Positions 24,885 to 33,928 of a DNA stretch of 64,000 nucleotides are shown here, piece by piece. This DNA is from JAJDOD01 sp039024895 (GTDB lineage: Bacteria; Pseudomonadota; Alphaproteobacteria; Rhodobacterales; Rhodobacteraceae): contig JBCCPJ010000008.1 of the NCBI GenBank assembly GCA_039024895.1, forward strand, positions 73,402-137,401. Reading direction: 5' to 3'. The notes under the pieces are model-generated. The model searched no databases and was not told the origin of the DNA. It saw only the letters and a program-made list of their open reading frames with translations. Numbering within the stretch: the first letter of the stretch is position 1; the number at the start of each line of letters is the position of its first letter. Position numbers and translations under genes: made by a program.

Positions 24885-25769
24885 ATGACAACATGGACTG
24901 CTTTGACGACCGTTTCTGATCGCGCCCGTGCGGAAACTCTTGGGGCGGCTATGGAAGCTTTAGAGCCTCGGCCCCTCGGGATCGGCATCTTCGAGATCGA
25001 GGACGGTTCTAATACCTGGGAGGTGGGCGGTTACTTTACCGTTGCGCCCGATGCGGTTGGTCTGCCATTGCTTGCGGCTGCCCATGGGGCCGCCGAATTT
25101 GTGGTATCCGAATTGCCCGACACGGATTGGGTTGCCCATGTGCGTCGGGAATTGGCACCGGTCGATGCCGGACGGTTCTTTGTTTACGGATCGCATGATG
25201 CCGCAAAACTGCCGCCGGATCGGATCGGTCTGTTGATCGAGGCGTCCATGGCATTTGGAACCGGTCACCACGGGACGACGCTCGGGTGTCTGCGCGCCAT
25301 AGACGGGCTGGCGTCGCAGTCGGTGGTCCCCGCGCATATCGCCGATATCGGCTGTGGCTCCGGCGTTCTGGCGATGGCGGCTGCGAGAGTCTGGGAGAGC
25401 GCGGTGATTGCCGCCGATATCGACCCTGTTGCGATTGGTGTTACGCGCGCGAACCTCGCGGCCAATGACTTGGCTGACCGGGTGAAGACCTGTGTGGCAT
25501 CGGGATTTGACGACCCACAATTGGCCGGGCCATTTGATCTTGTTTTGGCGAATATACTTAAAGGTCCTCTAATGGAACTGGCGGCAACAATGCGGTCTGT
25601 TCTGCGCCCGGATGGCCAAGTGATTTTAAGCGGATTGCTTGTGGAACAGGCGGACGATGTCATTGCACATTATGCGGATATTGGGTTCAAACTGCTCAAC
25701 CGTGAGGATATTGTTGACTGGTCGACGCTGATTTTGACCCCGAAAGACCCAATTTCGATCAAACTCTAG
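24885..25769 (+). CDS. prmA: 50S ribosomal protein L11 methyltransferase PrmA
   Basis: The 294-residue protein has the L11-binding N-terminal domain and a Rossmann SAM-methyltransferase domain with M-A-F-G-T-G-H-H-G-T-T (near residue 123), D-I-G-C-G-S-G-V-L (near 152) and L-A-N-I-L-K-G-P-L (near 222). It trimethylates ribosomal protein L11 in the cytoplasm. The start ATG at 24885 lacks a strong ribosome site, but the N-terminal sequence fits the family. Confidence 0.92.
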   Translation: MTTWTALTTVSDRARAETLGAAMEALEPRPLGIGIFEIEDGSNTWEVGGYFTVAPDAVGLPLLAAAHGAAEFVVSELPDTDWVAHVRRELAPVDAGRFFVYGSHDAAKLPPDRIGLLIEASMAFGTGHHGTTLGCLRAIDGLASQSVVPAHIADIGCGSGVLAMAAARVWESAVIAADIDPVAIGVTRANLAANDLADRVKTCVASGFDDPQLAGPFDLVLANILKGPLMELAATMRSVLRPDGQVILSGLLVEQADDVIAHYADIGFKLLNREDIVDWSTLILTPKDPISIKL

Positions 25770-25864
25770 CCTTTCAGGCGCTTCATGCCATACTAGAGCC
25801 GTATTCGACGATAATCTCCTTACCGTCGAAAACGTGTGTGTGTTTTGGTCTGGAGGTCGCTGTT

Positions 25865-26209
25865 ATGTCAGCGTCACAACATAGTGAGTTTGATCGTCGT
25901 ATGCGCCGTATCACACGGCGCCATACCCAATTGTCGCGAGGGTATGTCACATCCGTGAATGATGACGGATTAGTCGTCGCGAAACCCAAACGTAAATTTA
26001 GCCGAGGCACGTTGCGTGGGATCGCCATCGTTGTCGTCATGCTGATGTTGTTTAAAGCTGTGCTGTTCAGCCAATTGGGCGCTTCCGCGTATGGCGAGCG
26101 CATCAACGCGCTTAACGAGGGCTCATTTTTCGAAAAGGCAGGTGCGGTGTTTATGTCCGCAGACCCAATCACAGTCTGGTTGGCGGGTAAAATCGGTGGG
26201 TATCTCTAA
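25865..26209 (+). CDS. hypothetical single-pass membrane protein
   Basis: The 114-residue protein has a basic N-terminal cytoplasmic part (residues 1-55, rich in Arg and Lys), one membrane helix (about 58-76) and a short C-terminal segment that may be periplasmic. I recognise no family; the make-up is typical of small conserved Rhodobacterales proteins. The GGAGG at 25852-25856 decides for the ATG at 25865 over the in-frame ATG at 25838. It ends at a bidirectional terminator shared with the convergent DUF1127 gene. Confidence 0.75.
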   Translation: MSASQHSEFDRRMRRITRRHTQLSRGYVTSVNDDGLVVAKPKRKFSRGTLRGIAIVVVMLMLFKAVLFSQLGASAYGERINALNEGSFFEKAGAVFMSADPITVWLAGKIGGYL

Positions 26210-26230
26210 GATACGGGGCGACACCGCATG

Positions 26231-26268
26231 AAAAAGGCCGGGTGGTTCGCACCCGGCCTTTTCGTTTT
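26231..26268. terminator. bidirectional intrinsic terminator
   Basis: AAAAGGCCGGGTG and CACCCGGCCTTTT form a perfect 13-bp stem with a 5-base loop. The forward strand continues CGTTTT, and the reverse strand ends in a run of T as well, so it serves both the upstream hypothetical gene and the convergent DUF1127 gene. Confidence 0.92.
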
Positions 26269-26300
26269 AGGGCTTTCGCTTTCTCTAGAAGCCCAAGAGT

Positions 26301-26504
26301 TCAAAAACGCTCGCCAACGATACGATCGATATCACCGCGGCAAAGACCGATATCTTCCAACTCCAGTGAAGTGAGTTTGGACAGCGCATTGCGCGTTCGA
26401 CGGGCTTCGTTCCAGGTCACAACTCTGTTCATCAGACCGCCCAACGACAACGTTGCGCGCGCAGACAGACCGGCAGGACGGGAACGGAAATGAGTATGGG
26501 CCAT
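26301..26504 (-). CDS. DUF1127 domain-containing small protein
   Basis: The 67-residue basic protein ends with the DUF1127 (YjiS-like) signature L-S-K-L-T-S-L-E-L-E-D-I-G-L-C-R-G-D-I-D-R. Such proteins are small, Arg-rich and often stress-induced; several bind RNA or influence phosphate and carbon metabolism. The ATG at 26504 follows AGGAA by 8 bases; the frame is open further upstream but without a ribosome site. In Rhodobacter sphaeroides a DUF1127 gene is co-transcribed with the CcsR small RNAs, but no CCUCCUCCC motif was seen downstream here. Confidence 0.82.
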   Translation of the reverse strand: MAHTHFRSRPAGLSARATLSLGGLMNRVVTWNEARRTRNALSKLTSLELEDIGLCRGDIDRIVGERF

Positions 26505-26736
26505 AGCTAAAATTCCTGTGTTGCGTACGATGTTATTTAAGCGCCGCGTACGGATTTGGGAGTGCTCGAGCAAGCCCATTTTGAGCATGTCTGCTATGCA
26601 ATTTCGTCATGCCGCAATTTGGTCATAAGTCGTTAACTTCAAACGGGAAAAACCCCTTTTGAAATGTCGTTTTCGATGCGGTTTCTGACGCATTTTATTC
26701 TACGTTGCAGGCCATGTGTCGAAATTTGGGCGTCGC

Positions 26737-26751
26737 GAACGTCGTGAGAAT
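26737..26751. promoter_or_regulatory. candidate LexA (SOS) box upstream of ruvC
   Basis: GAAC-N7-GAAT differs by one base from the alphaproteobacterial LexA consensus GAAC-N7-GAAC. It lies about 95 bases before the ruvC start, and ruvCAB is commonly under SOS control. Confidence 0.45.
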
Positions 26752-26795
26752 TTTCGTGGGCGCTAGCGCGGCAATCATCAAACGCCTTGGAAGAT

Positions 26796-26810
26796 GTTCG
26801 CGTTTCGTGC
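26796..26810. promoter_or_regulatory. second candidate LexA (SOS) box upstream of ruvC
   Basis: GTTC-N7-GTGC also differs by one base from the consensus GTTC-N7-GTTC. It lies about 35 bases before the ruvC start. Single mismatched sites occur by chance, so the pair is more persuasive than either alone. Confidence 0.35.
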
Positions 26811-26842
26811 TAATTTGAGTAAAACAGCACAGCGAGCAGATT

Positions 26843-27340
26843 GTGAACATGCGTGTGATGGGGCTGGACCCGGGGCTGCGGGCACTGGGATGGGGCATTG
26901 TGGACGTCTCCGGCGCGCGGTTGCGCCATGTTCAGAACGGCGTCATTCGAACGTCGTCTGGTGCTCTTGGCACGCGACTTGTGCAACTGTTCGATGCTTT
27001 GAGCGAGGTTTGGGACGCCTTCGCGCCCGATGCTGCCGCCGTGGAGCAGACCTTCGTTAATCGGGACGGGGTGGGTACGCTAAAACTTGGTCAAGCGCGA
27101 GGGATCGCAATGCTTGTGCCGTCGCGTGCGGGTGTTGAAGTTGGCGAATATGCCCCAAACGCCGTCAAGAAGGCAGTAGTCGGCGTGGGCCACGCGGACA
27201 AGGGGCAGATCGCCCATATGGTGAAGATGCAACTTCCTGGGGTAGATATCGCGGGATCCGACGCGGCGGATGCGCTCGCGATTGCCATTTGCCATGCGCA
27301 TATGTTGCAAACAAAGTCTCGGGTGGAGGCGCGCGCATGA
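26843..27340 (+). CDS. ruvC: crossover junction endodeoxyribonuclease RuvC
   Basis: The 165-residue RNase H-fold nuclease begins V-M-G-L-D-P-G-L-R (first catalytic Asp). The other conserved acidic positions follow: E in A-V-E-Q-T-F near residue 73 and D-A-A-D-A-L near residue 145. It cuts Holliday junctions during recombination repair. Translation may begin at GTG 26843 or at ATG 26849. It overlaps ruvA by ATGA. Confidence 0.95.
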   Translation: MNMRVMGLDPGLRALGWGIVDVSGARLRHVQNGVIRTSSGALGTRLVQLFDALSEVWDAFAPDAAAVEQTFVNRDGVGTLKLGQARGIAMLVPSRAGVEVGEYAPNAVKKAVVGVGHADKGQIAHMVKMQLPGVDIAGSDAADALAIAICHAHMLQTKSRVEARA

Positions 27341-27981
27341 TCGGCAAGCTGACGGGCCGGATCGGATATCGCGGCAGCGATCACGTGCTGCTCGACGTGG
27401 GCGGTGTCGGCTATCTGGTCTACGTGAGCGACAGGACTTTGGCCGGTTTGCCGGGGCCAGGCGAGAGCGTGGCGTTCTATACGGATTTGTTGGTGCGCGA
27501 AGATCTCTTGCAACTGTTTGGCTTTCCGACGCTCGTTGAAAAAGAATGGCACCGGCTTTTGATGAGCGTGCAGGGGATAGGCGCCAAAGCATCGATGGCT
27601 ATCCTTGGCACGATTGGGCCAGACGGGCTGGGGCAGGCGATTGCCCTCGGCGATTGGGCTTCCGTCAAAGCGGCGCCGGGCGTCGGGCCAAAGATCGCAC
27701 AGCGCGTGGTCAATGAACTGAAAGGCAAGGCGCCTGCGATGATGGCGATGCCGGGGGAGACGCTGGCGGACGTGCGCGTACAGGACACGGATCCGATTAT
27801 CGAACCGGTTCCCGCCGCGCCCCTCTCGACGGTACAGGCAGATGCCCTCTCCGCCCTCGGCAATCTTGGTTATGCGCCCAGCGAAGCGGCGGCGGCCGTG
27901 GCGGAGGTCCTTCGGGAGGCACCGGACGGCGAAGCGGGTGACGTCATTCGTGAAGCCCTCAAACGGTTGGCACCCGCATGA
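27337..27981 (+). CDS. ruvA: Holliday junction branch migration protein RuvA
   Basis: The 214-residue protein has the N-terminal OB fold (M-I-G-K-L-T-G-R-I), the central helix-hairpin-helix pair (V-Q-G-I-G-A-K-A-S and A-P-G-V-G-P-K-I-A-Q-R) and the C-terminal RuvB-binding domain (A-L-G-N-L-G-Y near residue 177). RuvA tetramers bind four-way junctions and load RuvB. The start overlaps the ruvC stop; the open frame extends upstream only as a shadow. Confidence 0.96.
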   Translation: MIGKLTGRIGYRGSDHVLLDVGGVGYLVYVSDRTLAGLPGPGESVAFYTDLLVREDLLQLFGFPTLVEKEWHRLLMSVQGIGAKASMAILGTIGPDGLGQAIALGDWASVKAAPGVGPKIAQRVVNELKGKAPAMMAMPGETLADVRVQDTDPIIEPVPAAPLSTVQADALSALGNLGYAPSEAAAAVAEVLREAPDGEAGDVIREALKRLAPA

Positions 27982-28066
27982 CGTGGCGCAGGGGAGCCAC
28001 GCGTTTTGAGCCGTCGTGTCCCGTCGGTATCGCCGCTGTACCTTTGGTCAAGTCCACGGAGGTGGC

Positions 28067-29089
28067 GTGAGCGAGCCCGACCCAACCCTTCGGCCCGAAC
28101 CCCGCCCGGAAGATGCGGACCGGGCGCTTCGTCCACAGACGCTGGATGCCTTTGTGGGCCAAGCCGACGCGCGGGCGAACCTGCGGATTTTCATTGAAAG
28201 CGCGCGGCAACGTGCCCAAGCCATGGACCACGCGTTGTTCCATGGTCCGCCAGGTCTTGGGAAAACCACGCTAGCGCAAATCATGGCGCGGGAGTTGGGT
28301 GTGAACTTTCGCATGACCAGCGGTCCGGTGCTGGCCAAAGCGGGCGATCTGGCGGCGATCTTGACCAACCTCGAAGCGCGGGACGTCTTGTTCATTGACG
28401 AAATCCACCGTTTGAATCCCGTTGTCGAAGAAGTGCTCTATCCGGCGATGGAAGATTTCGAGCTTGATCTGGTGATTGGGGAAGGGCCGGCAGCGCGCAC
28501 GGTGCGGATCGAGTTGCAGCCGTTTACGCTGGTTGGGGCAACGACGCGACTTGGCCTGCTCACGACGCCCCTGCGCGACAGGTTCGGTATCCCCATCCGT
28601 TTGCAATTCTACACAGAAGACGAGCTTTTTCAGATCGTGGCGCGCGGTGCACGGTTAATGGGGGTCGAAGCGGCTGAGGCGGGCGCGCGCGAGATTGCGC
28701 GGCGCGCGCGCGGGACGCCGCGCATAGCCGGACGGCTCTTGCGACGCGTGGTGGATTTTGCCCTTGTTGAAGGCGACGGACGGTTGACCCAGGCTCTCGC
28801 CGACAATGCACTGACCCGCCTTGGGGTGGATGGGCTCGGGCTTGATGGGGCCGACCGCCGCTATCTGACGCTGATCGCGGAGCATTACCAGGGCGGGCCC
28901 GTGGGGGCGGAGACACTCTCCGCGGCCTTGTCCGAAAGTCGTGACGCCATCGAAGAGGTGATTGAACCCTATTTGCTGCAACAAGGCCTGATCCAGCGCA
29001 CACCGCGCGGCCGTATGTTGGCGCATCGCGCCTGGACACATCTTGGGTTGGCACCGCCATCGCGCGATGAGCAAGGACGCCTTCTATGA
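28067..29089 (+). CDS. ruvB: Holliday junction branch migration ATPase RuvB
   Basis: The 340-residue AAA+ motor has Walker A G-P-P-G-L-G-K-T (residues 60-67), Walker B L-F-I-D-E-I-H-R, sensor 1 G-A-T-T-R, the R-D-R-F-G-I arginine finger region and a C-terminal winged helix that binds DNA. It drives branch migration with RuvA. I chose GTG at 28067, since GGAGG lies 4 bases upstream and the N-terminus then fits the family. An upstream ATG at 28016 would add 17 unrelated residues. Confidence 0.95.
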   Translation: MSEPDPTLRPEPRPEDADRALRPQTLDAFVGQADARANLRIFIESARQRAQAMDHALFHGPPGLGKTTLAQIMARELGVNFRMTSGPVLAKAGDLAAILTNLEARDVLFIDEIHRLNPVVEEVLYPAMEDFELDLVIGEGPAARTVRIELQPFTLVGATTRLGLLTTPLRDRFGIPIRLQFYTEDELFQIVARGARLMGVEAAEAGAREIARRARGTPRIAGRLLRRVVDFALVEGDGRLTQALADNALTRLGVDGLGLDGADRRYLTLIAEHYQGGPVGAETLSAALSESRDAIEEVIEPYLLQQGLIQRTPRGRMLAHRAWTHLGLAPPSRDEQGRLL

Positions 29090-29206
29090 TTGGACGGCCA
29101 AAGTGGGTTAAGACTGCAAATGGATGCGCCCAAACCCATCCTTCTAAAGGCCTTAGGCGCTTGCGACCTAGGGCGGTGTCGTCTTCATTATGGCAAAGTT
29201 TGTGTC

Positions 29207-29833
29207 ATGTCGCCTGAAGCTGTTGAACACGCTTTCACACGATCGGACGGCAGTTACCTCTTCGCCCGTTGGGGACGTCCTATCGCACCGGTTGTTTTCG
29301 GCGTCGATGATGCGACCCTTTCGATTGTGAAGGGAGCGATTGAGGCGATCGCGGTCTTGGCCGATCATCGGCTGACCGACATGGACCCGGAACTTGGTGC
29401 AAACTTCATGGTCTTTTTTATCCGTGACTGGGATGAATTGGCGGCGACGCCTGACCTCGACCGCTTGCTCCCGGAGCTTCCCGAGCTTATTGTCCGGCTC
29501 AAGGCGGTGGAAGCCAATCAATATCGTGCTTTCCGCTTTGATCCTGACGGCGCGATCAAAGCGGCATTTGTCTTTGTGCGCATGGATGAAGCGCTTTCCG
29601 CGTTACCGGCAGAAGACCTCGCCCTGGCGCAAGCGGTGCAGACCATCGTTTTGTGGTCAGATGAAGCCTTCAAGGATCGCGGGCCTCTGGCGACGATAGA
29701 CGGGAAAGTCATCCTTAACCCAGAGGTTGCGGCCATCGTGCGCGCTGCCTATGACCCTGTGCTTCCAGCGGTTGCCACCGATCCAAGCCATGCGCTGCGC
29801 CTCGCGGCGCGTCTTCGAACCGGTACGAGTTGA
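29207..29833 (+). CDS. conserved hypothetical protein downstream of ruvB
   Basis: The 208-residue soluble protein shows no signal peptide, membrane helix or known motif that I recognise. It contains F-F-I-R-D-W-D-E-L near residue 70 and F-V-F-V-R-M-D-E near 125, in an alpha/beta-like pattern. Genes of this kind accompany ruvCAB in related Rhodobacterales, so it may act with it, but this is inference only. The ATG at 29207 is the best start; the frame is open from 29090 immediately after ruvB, but that part resembles non-coding sequence. Confidence 0.65.
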   Translation: MSPEAVEHAFTRSDGSYLFARWGRPIAPVVFGVDDATLSIVKGAIEAIAVLADHRLTDMDPELGANFMVFFIRDWDELAATPDLDRLLPELPELIVRLKAVEANQYRAFRFDPDGAIKAAFVFVRMDEALSALPAEDLALAQAVQTIVLWSDEAFKDRGPLATIDGKVILNPEVAAIVRAAYDPVLPAVATDPSHALRLAARLRTGTS

Positions 29834-30070
29834 ACGAGCTGAGAAACGAGCGTGTTTGCGTTCTTTCTGCGGTTACTGCCGACATCTGCGGCACACGCCA
29901 AAGTTGTCTCTAACTCAAAGATAGTAGGGGGAAAGTGCCTGTGCTTTTCCCATAACACATCCCGAAAACCACAATTTAGTGAAAATTGAGCCAACTTTGT
30001 CGGTCAAGATGGGATCAGCGAAAATGTTTACGAGGGATCGCCACAAGCGGCGTGGACAGTGGGACAAAAA

Positions 30071-33000
30071 ATGACGAACAAGGCTCAAGCCGTTAGTTTC
30101 GACGGCGCTTCACCCTACAAATTGCCGACGGCAGCGCAAACTGTGCGACACGCCCATTGGAAAACGATCCTCTGTGCCGCGTCATTGTCCCTTGCAGCAC
30201 TGGTTCCAGCGAGCGCGCAACAGCGCTCCATCTTGAACACGGGGTTTGAGGACGGTCCGCAGTTTCCCGGACCCGGCGGTTTCTTTATCCGCCCCGACAC
30301 GTCCACGCTTGGATGGCTGTCAACCGACGGTGAGGTCGAAATCTGGGCCACCGGTCACTCAAGCCAGGCATCTGCTTCGGGCTCATATCACGCGGAACTA
30401 AATCCAAACAATCCGATTGGTTTGTATCAGGAAGTCTGTCTGACAAATGGTGAAGCGCTGTCTTGGTCATATGACCACGCGGCGCGGTCGGGGGGCGCAA
30501 ATCCGCAGACTATCCTCTACGAGATTGTCAGCACTGATGGCGGCACAACACATCAAGTCTTGCAAAGCAGCAGTCTGCCGGCGCCTGCCAGCAATGTTGG
30601 CAACACATTCACAACACGTTCCGGAACGACGACCTATTCCGGCCCGACGGGCATCCAGCGTATGCAGTTCCGGTCAACCAATCCGGGGAGCTCCGGCAAC
30701 TTCCTCGACAACATCAGCTTAACATTGGTGCCCTACATTGAGCTGTCTTCTGGCACCGGGTCCGACTTGGAAGCGACCGGCGGCAATATGATCCAACTGG
30801 CGATCAGCGGGAATGTCACAGCGCCGCTATCGATCCCGTTCACGGTGACCGGTGGCACGGCGACCAACGGTGTCGATTATAATGTCACGGCAGGCAGTGT
30901 TTCGATACCTGCGGGGAACTATGACGGGTCGAGCGCGTCTTCGTTTTTCCCATTGCCGATTTCCATCGTTGACGACGGCACGCCTGAGAATGACGAAACG
31001 ATCATTATCGAGCTTTCAGCGACCTCGGGCCCTGCCGCGCAGGTTGCCGCATTGGACTGCTCTTCCGCGCCGATCACCCGTGCAACCTATACAATCAGTG
31101 ATGACGACACAGCACCGGTTGCTTCCAACGATGTGATCTCAACCCCGACAAACGGGCCGGTTTCGGTCAATCCGCTAACCAATGATGGCGGTACGACGCT
31201 TGATCCGACGACCGTTGTTCTCACAGGCACGGGCGCGCCCGCCGGGTCCACACTCGCCCCTGACGGCAAAACCCTCACGGTGCCCGGTGAGGGCGTGTGG
31301 ACGGTCGATCCGGCATCTGGTGTGGTAACCTTCACGTCCGAAGCAGGCTTCACCGGTCCGCTAACTGTGGCGGCCTATACGGTGAACAGCATTGGCGGGA
31401 TAACGTCCAACGAGGCGACCATCTCAGCGGCGGTAAACTCCCCGCCGCAAATTGAAGCGATCCAGGATTCTTTCGCGATTGATGATGCCGCGACGGGTGG
31501 CACAACACCGACGGTCGTTCGCAACGACAACCAGTTTGGCTCGCCAATCACCAACCCGAGCCTTGTCACGGTGACCCCGGGTGCGGCGCCAACCCCGGCG
31601 GCCGGATCAATCACGATGAATGGCGATGGCACGATTACGGTCGCGCCGGGCACGACGGTGGGCAGCTACAGCTATCCCTACCAGATTTGCGATGCCTCTG
31701 CGCCGACAGTCTGTTCGACCGCTTTGGCGACAGTGGTTGTTGGCGCCTCGTCCCTGATCGACGAAATCGAAGAAGACTTGGTCAGCGTCCTTGAAGATGA
31801 TCGCGCGGCGACGGTTTCTCGTCTCAGTGAGCAGATGAATGGGTTCGCGGCAAATGCCGGACAACGTCTGCGTGACCGCACGGGCCAGGGCGCTTGCCTT
31901 GCACAGGTGAACGCAATTCTCGATACCGACAACGTTCTGTTCGATACCGATAAGGCGATCATAAAGCCGCAAAGCGCGCGCGTTCTCGACGAAATCGCCG
32001 CGGTTCTCCGCGGCTGCGCGGGCAGTGCTTTCGAGATTGCAGGGCATACCGACAGCGATGCTTCCGATGCTTATAATCTGGACCTGAGTCAGCGGCGGGT
32101 GGATGCGGTGCTCCGCGCGCTTGCGGCGCGTGATGTTGACACGACCGGCTTTACGGCGCGGGGCTACGGCGAAAGTCGCCCGATTGCCAGCAATGCGACC
32201 GCCGCAGGCAAGGCGCAAAACCGGCGTGTGGAGTTCCTCCCACTTGGCACTGACATGGTGGCCAACGGCTGCGAGAGCGATGTCCACGTCCGCTCGCTCG
32301 ATGCAGCGGCGAACGGTGATGGCGCAAACGTCGACGGTCAGTTCCTGCGGGACACCCATGATTGCGCGCGAGACATTCGCACCGTTTACGAGGGCAGCCT
32401 GAGCTATCTCGATGTGGATGGTGGTGTCTCGCAGACCATGCTGAACCTTACCTATCGGCGCGAGCGTTTCACGGATGCCGACAGCATTCGCGGCTACTTT
32501 GCCGGAGCCTATCTGAGCAAAAGCAGCGTATCCGGTGTTGCGGAAGGCGATATCGATGGCATTGGTATCAATGGCGGCATCTACGGCGCGGATCGCCTGA
32601 ACAGCGGCCTCTATGTCGATTACTACCTCGGCGCTGCCGTGGGTAAGCACGACTATGAGCTTGATTTCCAGGCCGTATCCGGACCTGTGACGGCCGGTGG
32701 TAAATACACCTATTACGCAGCCTTCGCGGGTGCGGCCATCTCTGGCGATCTTGAGTTTGGTGAAAAGACGGTCTCGCCCCGTGTCGGTGTCGACTATGTC
32801 TATGCGCCTGAAAGTGATGTGGATGTATCTTCGCTGAACGGCGCGCCAGTTAGTGGTTCGCTTGAGCTTTCCTCCCTCTCCGGCGGTCGGTTGTTTGCAG
32901 AGGTCGCGACGGAATGGGATGTGAACGAAGGGGCGGCGCGCCTTGGCGTAACCCCACGCGTGGCATGTTATGAGGCGCTCAACGGACTGGACAGGGCTTG

Positions 33001-33217
33001 CGGTTTCGGCGGGTCAGTCGAGTTGACCAGCATCGGCGAAGAAACCGGCCTAGTTTACTCGCTGCAACTCGATGGGGAAGTTGGTGACGACTATTCCCGT
33101 GCCGCCTTGACGGGCAGCGTGTCGCGGACCCTGGATGTGGGCACCGTGGGCGCATCGGCCAAGTTGTCGCCGGCCGGAGACATCGTCCTCGACGGGGCAT
33201 ACGCACTGCAATTCTAA
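30071..33217 (+). CDS. large surface protein: Calx-beta/Ig-like region, OmpA domain and C-terminal beta-barrel
   Basis: The 1048-residue protein has a long signal peptide with an extended basic N-region (cleavage near residue 50). It continues with a galactose-binding-like domain (55-220), a Calx-beta type domain (about 225-345), two Ig-like repeats (345-560), an OmpA peptidoglycan-binding domain (about 612-718, with L-F-D-T-D-K, H-T-D-S-D-A, Q-R-R-V and G-E-S-R-P) and an autotransporter-like beta-barrel (about 772-1048) ending in Y-A-L-Q-F. OmpA domains normally lie after the barrel, so the order here is reversed. It lies between ruvB and ybgC, where relatives have nothing comparable. A GTG at 30059 is an alternative start. 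Confidence 0.8.
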   Translation: MTNKAQAVSFDGASPYKLPTAAQTVRHAHWKTILCAASLSLAALVPASAQQRSILNTGFEDGPQFPGPGGFFIRPDTSTLGWLSTDGEVEIWATGHSSQASASGSYHAELNPNNPIGLYQEVCLTNGEALSWSYDHAARSGGANPQTILYEIVSTDGGTTHQVLQSSSLPAPASNVGNTFTTRSGTTTYSGPTGIQRMQFRSTNPGSSGNFLDNISLTLVPYIELSSGTGSDLEATGGNMIQLAISGNVTAPLSIPFTVTGGTATNGVDYNVTAGSVSIPAGNYDGSSASSFFPLPISIVDDGTPENDETIIIELSATSGPAAQVAALDCSSAPITRATYTISDDDTAPVASNDVISTPTNGPVSVNPLTNDGGTTLDPTTVVLTGTGAPAGSTLAPDGKTLTVPGEGVWTVDPASGVVTFTSEAGFTGPLTVAAYTVNSIGGITSNEATISAAVNSPPQIEAIQDSFAIDDAATGGTTPTVVRNDNQFGSPITNPSLVTVTPGAAPTPAAGSITMNGDGTITVAPGTTVGSYSYPYQICDASAPTVCSTALATVVVGASSLIDEIEEDLVSVLEDDRAATVSRLSEQMNGFAANAGQRLRDRTGQGACLAQVNAILDTDNVLFDTDKAIIKPQSARVLDEIAAVLRGCAGSAFEIAGHTDSDASDAYNLDLSQRRVDAVLRALAARDVDTTGFTARGYGESRPIASNATAAGKAQNRRVEFLPLGTDMVANGCESDVHVRSLDAAANGDGANVDGQFLRDTHDCARDIRTVYEGSLSYLDVDGGVSQTMLNLTYRRERFTDADSIRGYFAGAYLSKSSVSGVAEGDIDGIGINGGIYGADRLNSGLYVDYYLGAAVGKHDYELDFQAVSGPVTAGGKYTYYAAFAGAAISGDLEFGEKTVSPRVGVDYVYAPESDVDVSSLNGAPVSGSLELSSLSGGRLFAEVATEWDVNEGAARLGVTPRVACYEALNGLDRACGFGGSVELTSIGEETGLVYSLQLDGEVGDDYSRAALTGSVSRTLDVGTVGASAKLSPAGDIVLDGAYALQF

Positions 33218-33235
33218 GGCGTGATTGGTTTCGGT

Positions 33236-33259
33236 GAGGCGGCTAACCAGAGCCGCCTC
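33236..33259 (+). terminator. stem-loop after the OmpA-barrel gene
   Basis: GAGGCGGCT-AACCAG-AGCCGCCTC is a perfect 9-bp stem, 18 bases after the stop codon. It lacks a T tract (GTCGCC follows), so its strength as an intrinsic terminator is uncertain. Confidence 0.55.
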
Positions 33260-33391
33260 GTCGCCCTAGTGATTTGTAAGATGTGCATCGCGGTTACCGG
33301 TGTGGCACCTTGGGCCTAACGGAAGTCCAACCAATCGGCCCAAACCCAAACCGCGCTGGACCTTTAGAACGCTCTCCCCCATCGTCGTGCC

Positions 33392-33799
33392 ATGGCTCAC
33401 CGTTTCACCTGCCGCGTGTATTACGAAGACACCGACCTTGCCGGGATTGTTTACTACGCGAATTACTTGAAGTTCATTGAACGGGCGCGAACTGAATGGG
33501 TCCGCACGCTTGGTCTTGATCAAACGGCGCTCAAACGAGATGCTGGGATCGTCTTCGCCGTGAGGCGGGTCGAAGCAGACTACCTCCGCCCGGCGCGTTT
33601 TGATGATGAATTGACCGTGGTGACGTCGCCCGTGTCGGCCAGCGGCGCGCGGATCGTTCTCTCCCAAACCGTTTTTCGAGGCGACGAGACGCTTTTTACA
33701 TCGATGGTGACGCTGGTGGCCCTGACGGAAGCCGGTGCGCCAGCGCGGCTGTCGCAGGAACTCCGGGCCAAATTCATGCCGGTTGCACCACGCACATAA
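33392..33799 (+). CDS. ybgC: tol-pal system-associated acyl-CoA thioesterase YbgC
   Basis: The 135-residue hotdog-fold thioesterase has the 4-hydroxybenzoyl-CoA thioesterase signature Y-Y-E-D-T-D-L-A-G-I-V-Y-Y-A-N-Y (residues 10-25), with the catalytic Asp at about residue 15. It hydrolyses short- or medium-chain acyl-CoA and is regularly the first gene of tol-pal operons. The start at 33392 lies 174 bases after the previous stop, consistent with a promoter in front of it. Confidence 0.93.
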   Translation: MAHRFTCRVYYEDTDLAGIVYYANYLKFIERARTEWVRTLGLDQTALKRDAGIVFAVRRVEADYLRPARFDDELTVVTSPVSASGARIVLSQTVFRGDETLFTSMVTLVALTEAGAPARLSQELRAKFMPVAPRT

Positions 33800-33928
33800 G
33801 CGAATCTGCGCCGCTTCCCGGCGGATTTCCCCTTGGTTCTTATTGGCAATGGCTGCCTCTCTCGGGTAATCTATCCGATAACGAGGGACCCAGAAGACAA
33901 CAACACATGGGTCAGAGAGAGCAGGAAG

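Larger units (their letters stand above)
26505..26842. other. intergenic region before ruvC
   Basis: This 338-base stretch between the divergent DUF1127 and ruvC genes holds no convincing gene. Its AT content is above average, as expected for two divergent promoters. Two near-matches to the alphaproteobacterial LexA box lie at 26737-26751 and 26796-26810. Confidence 0.5.

Noticed and set aside
26222..26300. CcsR-type small RNA downstream of the DUF1127 gene
   Set aside because: No CCUCCUCCC motif is present, only a bidirectional terminator.
31607..32650. 347-codon minus-strand frame opposite the OmpA-barrel gene
   Set aside because: The forward frame has a signal peptide and recognisable domains; the reverse frame has none.
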